41,988 nucleotides of DNA from Comamonadaceae bacterium (GTDB lineage: Bacteria; Pseudomonadota; Gammaproteobacteria; Burkholderiales; Burkholderiaceae_C), in NCBI GenBank assembly GCA_947374485.1, contig CANCCF010000018.1:1-41988 (forward strand), given 5' to 3'. The notes below the pieces were generated by a model that did no database searches, was not told the DNA's origin, and was given only the letters and a program-made list of their open reading frames with translations. Below, piece after piece: positions 1-7,319 of this stretch (position 1 is its first letter; each line of letters starts with the position of its first letter). Both the position numbers and the translations under genes were made by a program.

Positions 1-1028
1 TCGCCCGCCGCCTTCCAGTCGACTCCGCGCAGCGCCTCGCTGGCGAGGATCAGCACGAACGCGATTCCCTGCAGCACCTGCACCGATGCATCCGGCAAGC
101 CGAGCCGACGCTGCAGCAGGCTGCCCGCAGCGCCAAAGCCGCCAAACAGAATCGCCACCGGGATCACGGCAAAGGCGTTTTGCCGCGCAATAAAGGCCAC
201 CAGAATGCCCGCATAGCCATAGCCGGTAATCAGCGAGGCATTGGCATTGGTGTGCACCGCCGCCACCTCCACCGCACCGGCCAAGCCGGCACAGGCACCA
301 CCCACGGCGCAGGCCGTGAGCACCAGCTTGGAGGCGGGCAGGCCCACCAGCTGCGCGGTGCGCGCATTTCCGCCGACCACGCGCACGGCAAAGCCCGAGG
401 CGGTCTGGCGCAGCCACAGCCCGCAGGCCAGGCAGGCCAGCACGCCCAGCACCAGGCCCCAGTGGATGTCAGAGCCGGCAATGCCGCCCACGCGCAGGCC
501 CTCACTAAGGGCATAGGTCGAGGGCTTGTTCAGGCTGGCCGGGTCGCGCAGCACGCCTTCGACCAGGTGCTTGAAGAGGCCGATGGCGATGTAGGCCATC
601 AGGAGGCTGCTGATGGTCTCGTTGATGCCGCGGTATTGGCGCAACCAGCCCACCAGCGCGATCCACAGCGCACCGGCCGCGGCACCGGCGGCAAACACCA
701 GCGTGGTGCCTACCGCGTTGTCCGGCAGCGGCAGCGCGTAGGGAAGGGCGGCACAGGCCAAGCCGCCCAGTACCAGCGCGCCTTCGCCGCCAATCACCAC
801 CAGCCCGGCGCGCGCAGGCACCACCACGCACAGGGCCGTGAGCATCAGCGGTGCGGCCCTTTGCAGGGTGTTCTGCCAGGAGAACCAGTCGCCAAAGGCG
901 CCCTTGAACAGAATCACCCACACGTCCAGCGGGTTCACGCCCGAGAGCCCGACAAAGCCGCCAAAGAGCAGCAGCGCCGCGGCGATAGCCAGCACCGGCA
1001 GCAGCAGGTCCTTGAGGGATTCGCGCAT
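1..1028 (-). CDS. ABC transporter inner-membrane permease, BMP/nucleoside-type (partial, 3' end outside window)
   Basis: The frame opens at ATG 1028 and runs off the left edge without a stop, so about 342 codons are visible. The product is very hydrophobic, starting MRESLKDLLLPVLAIAAALL, with repeated membrane segments and the permease-type stretches GINETISSLLMAYIAIG and GYGYAGILVAFIARQNAF. This matches permeases of the branched-chain/ribose superfamily that pair with BMP lipoproteins or binding proteins (YufP/NupP type). It starts 13 bases after the stop of the binding-protein gene and is surely co-transcribed with it. The ATPase and second permease should lie further left. The substrate is not shown by the sequence; relatives move nucleosides, and the downstream-acting enzymes here suggest a ureide or related nitrogen compound. 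Confidence 0.85.
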   Translation of the reverse strand, partial: MRESLKDLLLPVLAIAAALLLFGGFVGLSGVNPLDVWVILFKGAFGDWFSWQNTLQRAAPLMLTALCVVVPARAGLVVIGGEGALVLGGLACAALPYALPLPDNAVGTTLVFAAGAAAGALWIALVGWLRQYRGINETISSLLMAYIAIGLFKHLVEGVLRDPASLNKPSTYALSEGLRVGGIAGSDIHWGLVLGVLACLACGLWLRQTASGFAVRVVGGNARTAQLVGLPASKLVLTACAVGGACAGLAGAVEVAAVHTNANASLITGYGYAGILVAFIARQNAFAVIPVAILFGGFGAAGSLLQRRLGLPDASVQVLQGIAFVLILASEALRGVDWKAAG

Positions 1029-1041
1029 GGCCGCAGGGTGC

Positions 1042-2160
1042 CTAGATGGAGCCGACCACGCCTTCAATCAAATAATTCATCTTCTCCAGCTCGATGTCGG
1101 TCTGGTCATAGGTCTTGCCGGCGGGCACCACCACATTGCCCTTGTTGTCCTTGAGCGGGCCCTTGAAGATGTTGAAGGTGCCGGCAATCATTTTGGTCTT
1201 GACGTCGTCGGCCTGCTTCTTGGCGGCGTCCGTCACCATGGCACCGTAGGGCGACATCTTCACGTAGCCTTCTTTCAGGCCGCCGCGGATGAAATTGGGG
1301 TGGGGCTTGCCCGCCTGTGCGGCGTCAATCACGGCCTTGTAGGCGGTCAGCCAGTTCCACTCGGCACCGGTCAGGTAGGCATTGGGCGCCAGCTTGGCCT
1401 GGGATGCGTGGTAACCGCAGACCATCTTGCCGCGCTTGGCCGCCGTCTCGACGATGACCTTGGGGCCGTCCACGTGCATGGTGATGACGTCGGCGCCCTG
1501 GTCGCACAGGCTGTTGGTGGCCTCGGCTTCCTTCACCGCCATCGACCAGTCACCGGTAAAGATCACCAGGCAGGTGATGCCGGGCTTGACCGAGCGCGCG
1601 CCCATCAAAAACGAGTTGATGTTGCGCAGCACCTGCGGGATGGGCTTGGCTGCCACAAAGCCGATCTTGCCGCTCTTGCTCATGTGGCCGGCAACCACGC
1701 CGTTGAGGTACTGGCACTCGTCAATGTAGCCAAAGTAGCTGCCCACGTTCTTGGGGTGCTTGCCTTCGGTCCACATGCCGCCGCAATGGGCAAAGCGCAC
1801 ATCGGGGTACTTGCCGGCCAGGGCCAGGATGTGGGGGTCAAAGTAGCCGAAGGAGCTGGGGAACAGCACGCTGGCGCCATCCTGCGCAATCATGCCGGTC
1901 ATGCTCTTTTGCACGGCGGCGGTTTCGGGCACGTTCTCTTCTTCCACCACCTTCACGCCGGGCATTTTCTTGACCATGGCCACCGCCTCGGCCTGCGCCT
2001 GGTTGTAGCCGTAGTCGTCCTTGGCGCCCACGTAGATGGCGCCGATGGTGATGGGCTTTTGCGCCTGCGCCAGGCTGCTCCAGGAGCCCAGCGTGCTGGC
2101 GGCGCCCAGTGCGGCGATGGTCTTGAGGGAATCTCGGCGGTTGGGGTTCTGCAGGGTCAT
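1042..2160 (-). CDS. BMP-family ABC transporter substrate-binding protein
   Basis: The 372-residue product is a periplasmic binding protein of the BMP/PnrA/TmpC family. It begins with a twin-arginine-like export signal (NRRDSLK near residue 8, hydrophobic stretch, cleavage near AQAQ at about 32-34), followed by the family's opening IGAIYVGAKDDYGYNQAQ. Typical family segments follow: GSYFGYIDECQYLNGVVAGHM and KIGFVAAKPIPQVLRNIN. An AGGAAAG ribosome site lies 6 bases before ATG 2160. It is the first gene of the transporter unit, 126 bases downstream of the AtzH-like gene, and an operator-like dyad stands 63 bases before its start. Binding a nucleoside is known for relatives; here context favours a ureide or purine breakdown product, which is inference. 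Confidence 0.9.
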   Translation of the reverse strand: MTLQNPNRRDSLKTIAALGAASTLGSWSSLAQAQKPITIGAIYVGAKDDYGYNQAQAEAVAMVKKMPGVKVVEEENVPETAAVQKSMTGMIAQDGASVLFPSSFGYFDPHILALAGKYPDVRFAHCGGMWTEGKHPKNVGSYFGYIDECQYLNGVVAGHMSKSGKIGFVAAKPIPQVLRNINSFLMGARSVKPGITCLVIFTGDWSMAVKEAEATNSLCDQGADVITMHVDGPKVIVETAAKRGKMVCGYHASQAKLAPNAYLTGAEWNWLTAYKAVIDAAQAGKPHPNFIRGGLKEGYVKMSPYGAMVTDAAKKQADDVKTKMIAGTFNIFKGPLKDNKGNVVVPAGKTYDQTDIELEKMNYLIEGVVGSI

Positions 2161-2223
2161 GGTGCGCTTTCCTGGTGGCGGGTTGATGGAGGTCCAAAAC
2201 AGTGCCGTTCAACAGCACTTCTT

Positions 2224-2239
2224 CTTGGATACAAGATGG
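2224..2239. promoter_or_regulatory. Operator-like dyad upstream of the BMP binding-protein gene
   Basis: The 16 bases CTTGGATACAAGATGG recur exactly at 5689-5704 (opposite strand), in front of the amidase gene. Their core CTTGGATACAAG is an imperfect 12-bp palindrome (10 of 12 positions symmetric). On the gene strand TTTTGC stands 7 bases before the core at both sites. The core resembles operators of FCD-type GntR regulators (TTGTATACAA-like); the regulator itself is not in the window. A shared operator is inferred from the exact repeat and its placement. Confidence 0.6.
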
Positions 2240-2286
2240 TGTGCAAAATGTGTGCCCGGTTTGCCGGTGGCTTTTCAAGCGCGGTT

Positions 2287-2670
2287 TCAGGCTGCAGCTT
2301 CGAGCAGGCTGACATGGGCGCAGACCACCTTCCAGCCCGCAGCCGTGCGCAACCAGGTCTGGCTTTGGCGCCCGCTGCGGCTGGCTCCGACACGTTGGAA
2401 CTCGATGTTCACGGTGGCAAAGTCATGCCCATAGGTGGTGATACAGGTGCGCAAAACAGTGCGTGCCAGGCCAGTGGCCGGGCGCGCCGCGCGAAAGGCC
2501 TGGATGGCGGCATAGCCGTACAGGTTTTCACCCACGCCGTAGCGCAGGGTGTGTTCGCTGTCATGGAACAGTGCATCCAATACGGCCACCTCGTTGCTGA
2601 CCAACGCGGCTTCGTAGCGGTCGCTGGCGGCCTGCACTTCCTGCAGCACGCTGGGGATGTTGACGTCCAT
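2287..2670 (-). CDS. AtzH/HpxZ-like small hydrolase (DUF3225, SnoaL-like fold)
   Basis: The 127-residue product has the DUF3225/AtzH pattern: an N-terminal helix, LDALFHDSEHTLRYGVGENL, GYAAIQAFRAAR and a C-terminal GRQSQTWLRT strand with WKVVCAHVS. In Pseudomonas sp. ADP, AtzH acts after AtzE in the cyanuric acid route and helps deliver allophanate; in Klebsiella the relative HpxZ belongs to oxalurate breakdown. I chose ATG 2670 because AAGGAGG stands 5 bases before it. An alternative ATG at 2685 overlaps the atzE-like stop as ATGA and would add five residues. It is the last gene of the amidase-atzG-atzE-atzH unit. Which of the two pathways it serves cannot be told from sequence. Confidence 0.8.
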   Translation of the reverse strand: MDVNIPSVLQEVQAASDRYEAALVSNEVAVLDALFHDSEHTLRYGVGENLYGYAAIQAFRAARPATGLARTVLRTCITTYGHDFATVNIEFQRVGASRSGRQSQTWLRTAAGWKVVCAHVSLLEAAA

Positions 2671-2681
2671 GTCGCCCTCCT

Positions 2682-4106
2682 TCATGGCACCGTCACCGGC
2701 TTCAGATGCGCCACCCCTGCGTCCTGCAACACCTGGGCCGCGCGCAGGGCCAGGTCTTCGCGCCAGGGGGCGGCAATCAGCTGCACGCCGATGGGCATGC
2801 CGCCGGTGCCGCTGGGCCAAAGCGGTGCGGTGACGACGGGGCAGCCGGAAAATGAAATGGGTTGCGAGAGCAAGCCGATGGACGGGCGGCAGGGGACTTG
2901 CTGGCCATTGATGTCCAGCCACTCCGCACCCAGGAGCGGCGCGCTCAAAGGGGTGGCGGGTGCGATCAGCACATCCCAATCCGCAAACAGCGCGTTGACG
3001 CGCGCGCGGTAGACACGGCGGAACTGCTGTGCCCGCACATACCAGGCGGCGGGCTGCAGGGCACCGGCAATGAAGCGGTCCACCGAGAGCGGCTCAAAGT
3101 CGTCCATGCGCGTCTTCAAATCGGCCAGGTGCAGGCGCCCGCCTTCGCTGGCGGTGGTGATGAAGGCGGCGGCGCGCGCCAGTGCAGCGTCGGGCCAGAG
3201 CGCAGTGCCGGCGGCGTTGAGCGCGCGGGCTGCGGTGCGGGCGGCATCTGTAGCGGCCGGCGTGGCGAAGTCCTCAAAGTAGCCACCCAGGCGGCCTATG
3301 CGCAGGCCCTCTACGCCCTGCTTCAGTCCATGGGCCACCGGTTGCACGCGCAGGGCGTGGCAGCCCGGGTCCAGCGGGTCTGGGCCTTGCAATGCGTCAT
3401 AGGCCAGGGCCAGGCTCTCCACCGAATCGGCCAGGGGCCCGAGGTGGTCAATGCTGTGCACAAAGGGGTAGCTGCCCCGGCGCGAGAGGCGCCCGAAGGT
3501 GGGTTTGATGCCCCACACGCCGCAGAACGATGCCGGTACGCGAATCGAGCCATTGGTGTCCGAGGCCAGTGCAATCGGCACCTGGCCCGCAGCCACCGCT
3601 GCGCCCGAGCCACCACTGGAACCACCGGCCGTGCGCGTCAGGCCATGCGGGTTGCGGGCGGGGCCGTAGTGGCTGTTTTCGGTGGTGAAGCCGTAGGCGT
3701 ACTCGTCCATGTTCAGGCTGCCCACCAGCACGGCACCGGCCCGCTGCATTTGCGTGACCAAAAAGGCGTCGGCTTTGGCCGCCGGATTGCCCTGGTTGAC
3801 GCGCGAGCCCGCCAGCGTGACCTCGCCCTGCACATCAAACAGGTTCTTGACGGCATAGGGCACACCGGCCAGTGGTGGCAGGGCCGCACCCGAGAGACGC
3901 AGCGCGTCGACCGCATCGGCCTCGCGGCGCGCGCGCGCCACGCACAGGCCGGTGAAGGCGTTGATGTAAGGGTTGCTGGCTTCAATGCCCAGCAGCGTGG
4001 CTTCCAGCACCTCGCGGGCGCTTCGCTCGCCGCTGGCAATGGCCCGTGCCAGCGCGGCGGTGCTGGTGGGGCTGCTGTGGCCTGTGCCGCCTTGCACTGC
4101 GGTCAT
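2682..4106 (-). CDS. AtzE-family amidohydrolase (amidase-signature subunit)
   Basis: The 474-residue product is an amidase-signature enzyme. The catalytic triad is visible: Lys87 in YAVKNLFD, cis-Ser163 in GGSSGGSGAA and nucleophile Ser187 in SDTNGSIRVPAS. The closest named relatives are AtzE (1-carboxybiuret hydrolase) and HpxY, which work as a complex with a GatC-like small subunit. That partner gene directly precedes it, and the two overlap by ATGA, so translation is coupled. Its own stop overlaps or nearly touches the AtzH-like gene. Length is normal for the family. The likely reaction is hydrolysis of an amide in a carboxylated ureide in the cytoplasm; the exact substrate is inference from neighbours. 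Confidence 0.85.
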   Translation of the reverse strand: MTAVQGGTGHSSPTSTAALARAIASGERSAREVLEATLLGIEASNPYINAFTGLCVARARREADAVDALRLSGAALPPLAGVPYAVKNLFDVQGEVTLAGSRVNQGNPAAKADAFLVTQMQRAGAVLVGSLNMDEYAYGFTTENSHYGPARNPHGLTRTAGGSSGGSGAAVAAGQVPIALASDTNGSIRVPASFCGVWGIKPTFGRLSRRGSYPFVHSIDHLGPLADSVESLALAYDALQGPDPLDPGCHALRVQPVAHGLKQGVEGLRIGRLGGYFEDFATPAATDAARTAARALNAAGTALWPDAALARAAAFITTASEGGRLHLADLKTRMDDFEPLSVDRFIAGALQPAAWYVRAQQFRRVYRARVNALFADWDVLIAPATPLSAPLLGAEWLDINGQQVPCRPSIGLLSQPISFSGCPVVTAPLWPSGTGGMPIGVQLIAAPWREDLALRAAQVLQDAGVAHLKPVTVP

Positions 4107-4336
4107 GTGCCGTCTCCAGCCGTGCCTGCGGGCGCGTCAGCCAAAGGAAACGGGGCCGGGCAAAAGAGCTCGCTCATCTCTTCCTCCAGCGCCATGGGAA
4201 AGGCCTCGAGCTGCTGCGCCAGCAGCGCAGTGCGGCCCAGTTGCAAGGCCACGGCATGGGCACGGGCGTCGTCCAACGGCAGCTGCAGAAGGGTGGATGC
4301 GGCCTTCACATAGGCCAGGGTGTCGGCGGCATTCAT
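4103..4336 (-). CDS. AtzG-like GatC-type small subunit (DUF4089)
   Basis: This 77-residue protein has the AtzG/DUF4089 layout: a short N-terminal helix (ADTLAYVKAASTLLQLPLDD) and a second helix (AVALQLGRTALLAQQLEAFP), ending in a Pro/Ala-rich tail. AtzG is a GatC-like partner that stabilises AtzE, as GatC does for GatA. An AAGGG ribosome site lies about 7 bases before ATG 4336. The gene starts 12 bases after the upstream amidase and ends inside the start codon of the AtzE-like gene (ATGA overlap). Its position exactly before an AtzE-type amidase is itself strong evidence for the assignment. Confidence 0.8.
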   Translation of the reverse strand: MNAADTLAYVKAASTLLQLPLDDARAHAVALQLGRTALLAQQLEAFPMALEEEMSELFCPAPFPLADAPAGTAGDGT

Positions 4337-4348
4337 GGTTTTCCCTTT

Positions 4349-5677
4349 CTATTGGAGCTGGGCTGCGTGCAATGTGGCCAGGTCGATGGGCGCTGGCAGC
4401 GCTGTGGGCAAGGCGCCTTGCGGCAAGCCGCTGGCATGGTGGTAGCGCTGGCCCAGTTCGGCCAGTTGCCAGTCACTGGCACAGGGGCCCACCAGGGTGA
4501 TGCCAAAGGGCAGGCCGTCGGGCCGTATTTCGCTGGGCACCGAGAGCGCGGCATAGTCCAGCAGGTTGACGAAGTTGGTGTAGGTGCCCAGGTTGCGGTT
4601 GAGGGCCACCGGGTCGGCCAGCATCTGTGCTGTGGTGTAGTGGGTGGGGGCGGTGGGCAGCAGCAGCACGTCCACCCTGTCCCACATGGCATCGGCCTCT
4701 TGCCCGAGTGCGCGCAATTGGGCCTGCGCTGCAAACACGTCGGCGGCGCTGTACTGGCGGCCACTGCCGATGATGCTGCGCACCGGCTCCATCACGTCTT
4801 CGGCGTGCTGGTCAAAGAAAGGGCGGATGGCGGCGTAGCGTTCGGCCACCAGCGCACTGTCGTACAGCAGGCTGGCCGCCTGGGCCAGCGGCGCGTAGGC
4901 AATGGTGACGGGGCTGCCGCCCAGCGCCTGCAACTGCTCCACCGCGCGCGCAAAGGCCTCTACCGCCAGCGCGTCGCCAAAAAAGGCCAGCTGGTCGGGC
5001 ACGCCAAAGCGGAAGGCCGGGGGCAGCGGCGCCGTGCTGAGGGACAGGTGGCGCGCATACGGGTCTCGGGCGTCATGCGCCATGGCCACGGCCAGCACCT
5101 GGGCGGCCAGGCCTACGCTGCGCGCAAAGATGGAGACACAGTCCACACTTTGTGCTGCGGGCAGCACGCCATAGGTGCTGATCAGCCCCCGGCTGGGTTT
5201 GAGGCCCACGATGTTGTTCAGCCCGGCCGGTACCCGGCCCGAACCGGCTGTGTCGGTGCCCAGTGCAAAGTCCACCTGGCCAGTGGCCACCACATAGGCC
5301 GAGCCGGAGCTGGAACCGCCCGAGATGTATGCGGGGTTGAAGGCATTGGGCACCTCACCGTAGGGCGAGCGCGTGCCGTTGAGGCCGCAGGCAAACTGGT
5401 CCAGGTTGGTCTTGCCGCGCAACACGGCGCCAGCGTCCTGCAGCCGGGTGACCACGGTGGCGCTGCGGGCGGGCACATGGGAAAAGGCCGGGCAGGCGGC
5501 GGTGGTGGGCAGGCCTGCTACGTCGATGTTGTCCTTGACGGCAAAGGTCAGGCCTTGCAGCGGGCCCTTGCCAGCAAAGGGCGCCTGGGCAGCCACACCC
5601 CGATCGACGCGGCAAATCCATGCGCTGGCCGCAAGGCCCATCAGGGCCGGATTGTCACGCGTCTGCGATTGCACCAT
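4349..5677 (-). CDS. Allophanate hydrolase-type amidase, amidase domain only
   Basis: The 442-residue product shows the amidase triad: Lys48 in FAVKDNIDVAG, cis-Ser122 in GGSSSGSA and nucleophile Ser146 in GTDTAGSGRVPAG. The latter signature and the LKPSRGLISTYGV stretch are close to allophanate hydrolases (AtzF/DUR1,2), which split allophanate into ammonia and CO2. Those enzymes are usually about 600 residues, with a C-terminal domain needed for the second step; here the protein stops after the amidase domain, 12 bases before the next gene. I chose ATG 5677 over ATG 5692, because the latter falls inside the operator-like repeat; neither has a clear ribosome site. It heads the four-gene unit. 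Confidence 0.8.
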   Translation of the reverse strand: MVQSQTRDNPALMGLAASAWICRVDRGVAAQAPFAGKGPLQGLTFAVKDNIDVAGLPTTAACPAFSHVPARSATVVTRLQDAGAVLRGKTNLDQFACGLNGTRSPYGEVPNAFNPAYISGGSSSGSAYVVATGQVDFALGTDTAGSGRVPAGLNNIVGLKPSRGLISTYGVLPAAQSVDCVSIFARSVGLAAQVLAVAMAHDARDPYARHLSLSTAPLPPAFRFGVPDQLAFFGDALAVEAFARAVEQLQALGGSPVTIAYAPLAQAASLLYDSALVAERYAAIRPFFDQHAEDVMEPVRSIIGSGRQYSAADVFAAQAQLRALGQEADAMWDRVDVLLLPTAPTHYTTAQMLADPVALNRNLGTYTNFVNLLDYAALSVPSEIRPDGLPFGITLVGPCASDWQLAELGQRYHHASGLPQGALPTALPAPIDLATLHAAQLQ

Positions 5678-5688
5678 GCTGAGGCATC

Positions 5689-5704
5689 CCATCTTGTATC
5701 CAAG
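5689..5704. promoter_or_regulatory. Operator-like dyad upstream of the amidase-atzGEH unit
   Basis: The minus strand here carries the same 16 bases as 2224-2239, again with TTTTGC (5717-5712) exactly 7 bases before the CTTG of the core. The core palindrome covers 5693-5704 and ends only about 15 bases before ATG 5677, so a bound repressor would sit at or next to the transcription start. The identical spacing at two promoters is the main evidence. The cognate regulator is not in the window. Confidence 0.6.
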
Positions 5705-5746
5705 GTGTGACGCAAAAGCTGTGCCATGGGCACACCCGGCCGGTAC

Positions 5747-5965
5747 CTACAGCATGGTCTGTATCAGCGCGCCCTTGAACAGCACCGGCCCGGCTTCGCT
5801 GGGCGCGCCGCCCTTGGGCTCCAGGCGCGCCGCATCCAGCATACCCATGGACTGCGGTTTGCCCCCAGCGGGAAGTGCCCCCAGCTGCAGCGAGCAGTCG
5901 GCCGCTTGCCCGTAACTGCCCACGCGGTGCGGGGCCCGCTTTTTCTTCGTGGCATCAAAGCACAC
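5747..5965 (-). CDS. Doubtful small open frame or gene remnant
   Basis: The frame ending at TAG 5747 has coding-like third-position GC in its last 50 codons (GMLDAARLEPKGGAPSEAGP, then VLFKGALIQTML). It has no ATG until the middle; the GTG at 5965 is only the first usable start below the stop of the neighbouring small gene. No family is recognised. It could be a real short protein starting at a GTG, the tail of a decayed gene, or chance. The rest of the 283 bases between the amidase start and the next gene shows only the operator-like site. Confidence 0.22.
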   Translation of the reverse strand: MCFDATKKKRAPHRVGSYGQAADCSLQLGALPAGGKPQSMGMLDAARLEPKGGAPSEAGPVLFKGALIQTML

Positions 5966-5975
5966 GCCTTCGCAT

Positions 5976-6203
5976 TCAACCGTGTGAACCTTGGGCCGGG
6001 TCTCTGGCGGCTTTGAGGCGCATGGGCCCCAGCAGCGCATCGGCCTGTATTGCAGCGGCCCGGCGCGCCTGCTGGTCCTGCTCAAACTGCCAGTCGCGCA
6101 GGCACAGCGAGAGCTTGACCATGGCATCGCGCATGGCAATCAATTCCTGCACCAGCTTTTGGTTGAGCTGCTGGCGTTCAGAGGGTGTCAAAGGGGTGGA
6201 CAT
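5976..6203 (-). CDS. Hypothetical small protein with a predicted helical core
   Basis: This 75-residue product starts MSTPLTPSERQQLNQKLVQE and is mostly a long amphipathic helix (residues about 7-50) with many Gln, Arg and Leu, then an Ala-rich and basic tail. There is no signal peptide or membrane segment. ATG 6203 is preceded by AGGAG at a spacing of about 9. It is transcribed on its own, divergently from the acyltransferase gene. I do not recognise the family; the start site and helix pattern argue for a real gene. Confidence 0.5.
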   Translation of the reverse strand: MSTPLTPSERQQLNQKLVQELIAMRDAMVKLSLCLRDWQFEQDQQARRAAAIQADALLGPMRLKAARDPAQGSHG

Positions 6204-6402
6204 GGGTGGCGCTCCTGGGGTGTGTGGGGTGGAGCACCCACTATGGTTAGCTACCTGGGCTGGTGTTTTGCGTATTGTTCTCTTTCGGACATTTGGCCGC
6301 AAAACAGGGGATAAAGCCCTGCCGTGGGCAGGCACATTCTTTGCGACAATCAACCATGCTCCCAGCCTGGGGGCGCTTGGCTGATTTTCTGGGGTTGTCT
6401 AC

Positions 6403-7308
6403 ATGTTGGGTTTTTTGCCACCAGCGGTGCGCGGTGCCTTGTCGTTTCTGGTGCTCACCATCAACACCCTGTTCTGGTGCCTGTTGCTGTTTGTGCTGGC
6501 GCTGTGCAAGGCGGTGCTGCCTTTCGAGGCGGTATTGGCGCGGCTGGACCCGCTGATCAACGGCATCGCCTCGGCGTGGACGCGCTGCAACAGCGCCTGG
6601 ATGCGCTTTGCCAACCGACCCGACTGGCGCGTGGAAGGGGTGAACAGCCTGCGCTACAACGACTGGTACCTGGTGAACTGCAACCACCAGTCCTGGGTGG
6701 ATATTTTTGTGCTGCAGGATGCGCTCAATGGCCGCATCCCGGTGCTCAAATTTTTTCTCAAGGCCGAACTGATTTACGTGCCGGTAATTGGTTTGGCCTG
6801 GTGGGCGCTGGACTTTCCCTTCATGAAACGTCACTCGCGCGCCGCCCTGCGCAAGAACCCCAACCTGCGCGATGACGACCGCAACGCTGCCCGCCGGGCC
6901 TGTGCCAAGTTTGCGCGCACGCCCACTTCGGTGATGAACTTTGTGGAAGGCACGCGCTTTACCGTCGACAAGCACGAGGCACAGGCCGCACCCTATTTGC
7001 ACCTGCTCAAGCCCAAGGCCGGCGCCATGGCCATGGCCTTGAATGCGATGGGCGCGCAGTTCCACGCACTGGTGGATGCCACCATTGCCTACCCCGACGG
7101 CATCCCCACCTTCTGGCAGTTCCTGTGCGGCCAGTCAGCGCGTGCCGTGCTCAAGGTGCGGCAAGTAGAAATTCCGCTGGATTTTTGCACCGGCGACTAT
7201 GAAAACGACCGCGCCCTGCGCAAGGCGTTTCACCGCTGGCTGGACGAGATCTGGCAGCACAAGGATGCCGAGCTGGCCGCCATGTTGGCAGCCAACCCCG
7301 GGGCCTAA
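6403..7308 (+). CDS. Acyltransferase, YihG/PlsC-type (1-acyl-glycerol-3-phosphate acyltransferase-like)
   Basis: The 301-residue protein has an N-terminal membrane anchor (residues about 10-40, LSFLVLTINTLFWCLLLFVL), then the PlsC-type HX4D motif as NHQSWVD near residue 93 and the second acyltransferase motif FVEGTRF near 185. This combination, with the long spacing and length near 300, fits the YihG/YihG-like branch, which acylates lysophospholipids at the inner membrane. The ribosome site is weak (GGGG before TTGTCTAC). It ends 11 bases from the stop of the convergent nitronate monooxygenase gene, so it forms a single-gene unit. Confidence 0.85.
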   Translation: MLGFLPPAVRGALSFLVLTINTLFWCLLLFVLALCKAVLPFEAVLARLDPLINGIASAWTRCNSAWMRFANRPDWRVEGVNSLRYNDWYLVNCNHQSWVDIFVLQDALNGRIPVLKFFLKAELIYVPVIGLAWWALDFPFMKRHSRAALRKNPNLRDDDRNAARRACAKFARTPTSVMNFVEGTRFTVDKHEAQAAPYLHLLKPKAGAMAMALNAMGAQFHALVDATIAYPDGIPTFWQFLCGQSARAVLKVRQVEIPLDFCTGDYENDRALRKAFHRWLDEIWQHKDAELAAMLAANPGA

Positions 7309-7319
7309 GCCTTTGCCTG

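Noticed and set aside
838..3012. 724-codon plus-strand open frame
   Set aside because: It lies antisense to the BMP protein, AtzH- and AtzE-like genes; composition (Gly, His, Ala, Val rich) is that of a high-GC shadow and no family features appear.
4046..5710. 554-codon plus-strand open frame
   Set aside because: Antisense to the amidase genes, which have complete catalytic motifs; Gly/His/Gln-rich shadow.
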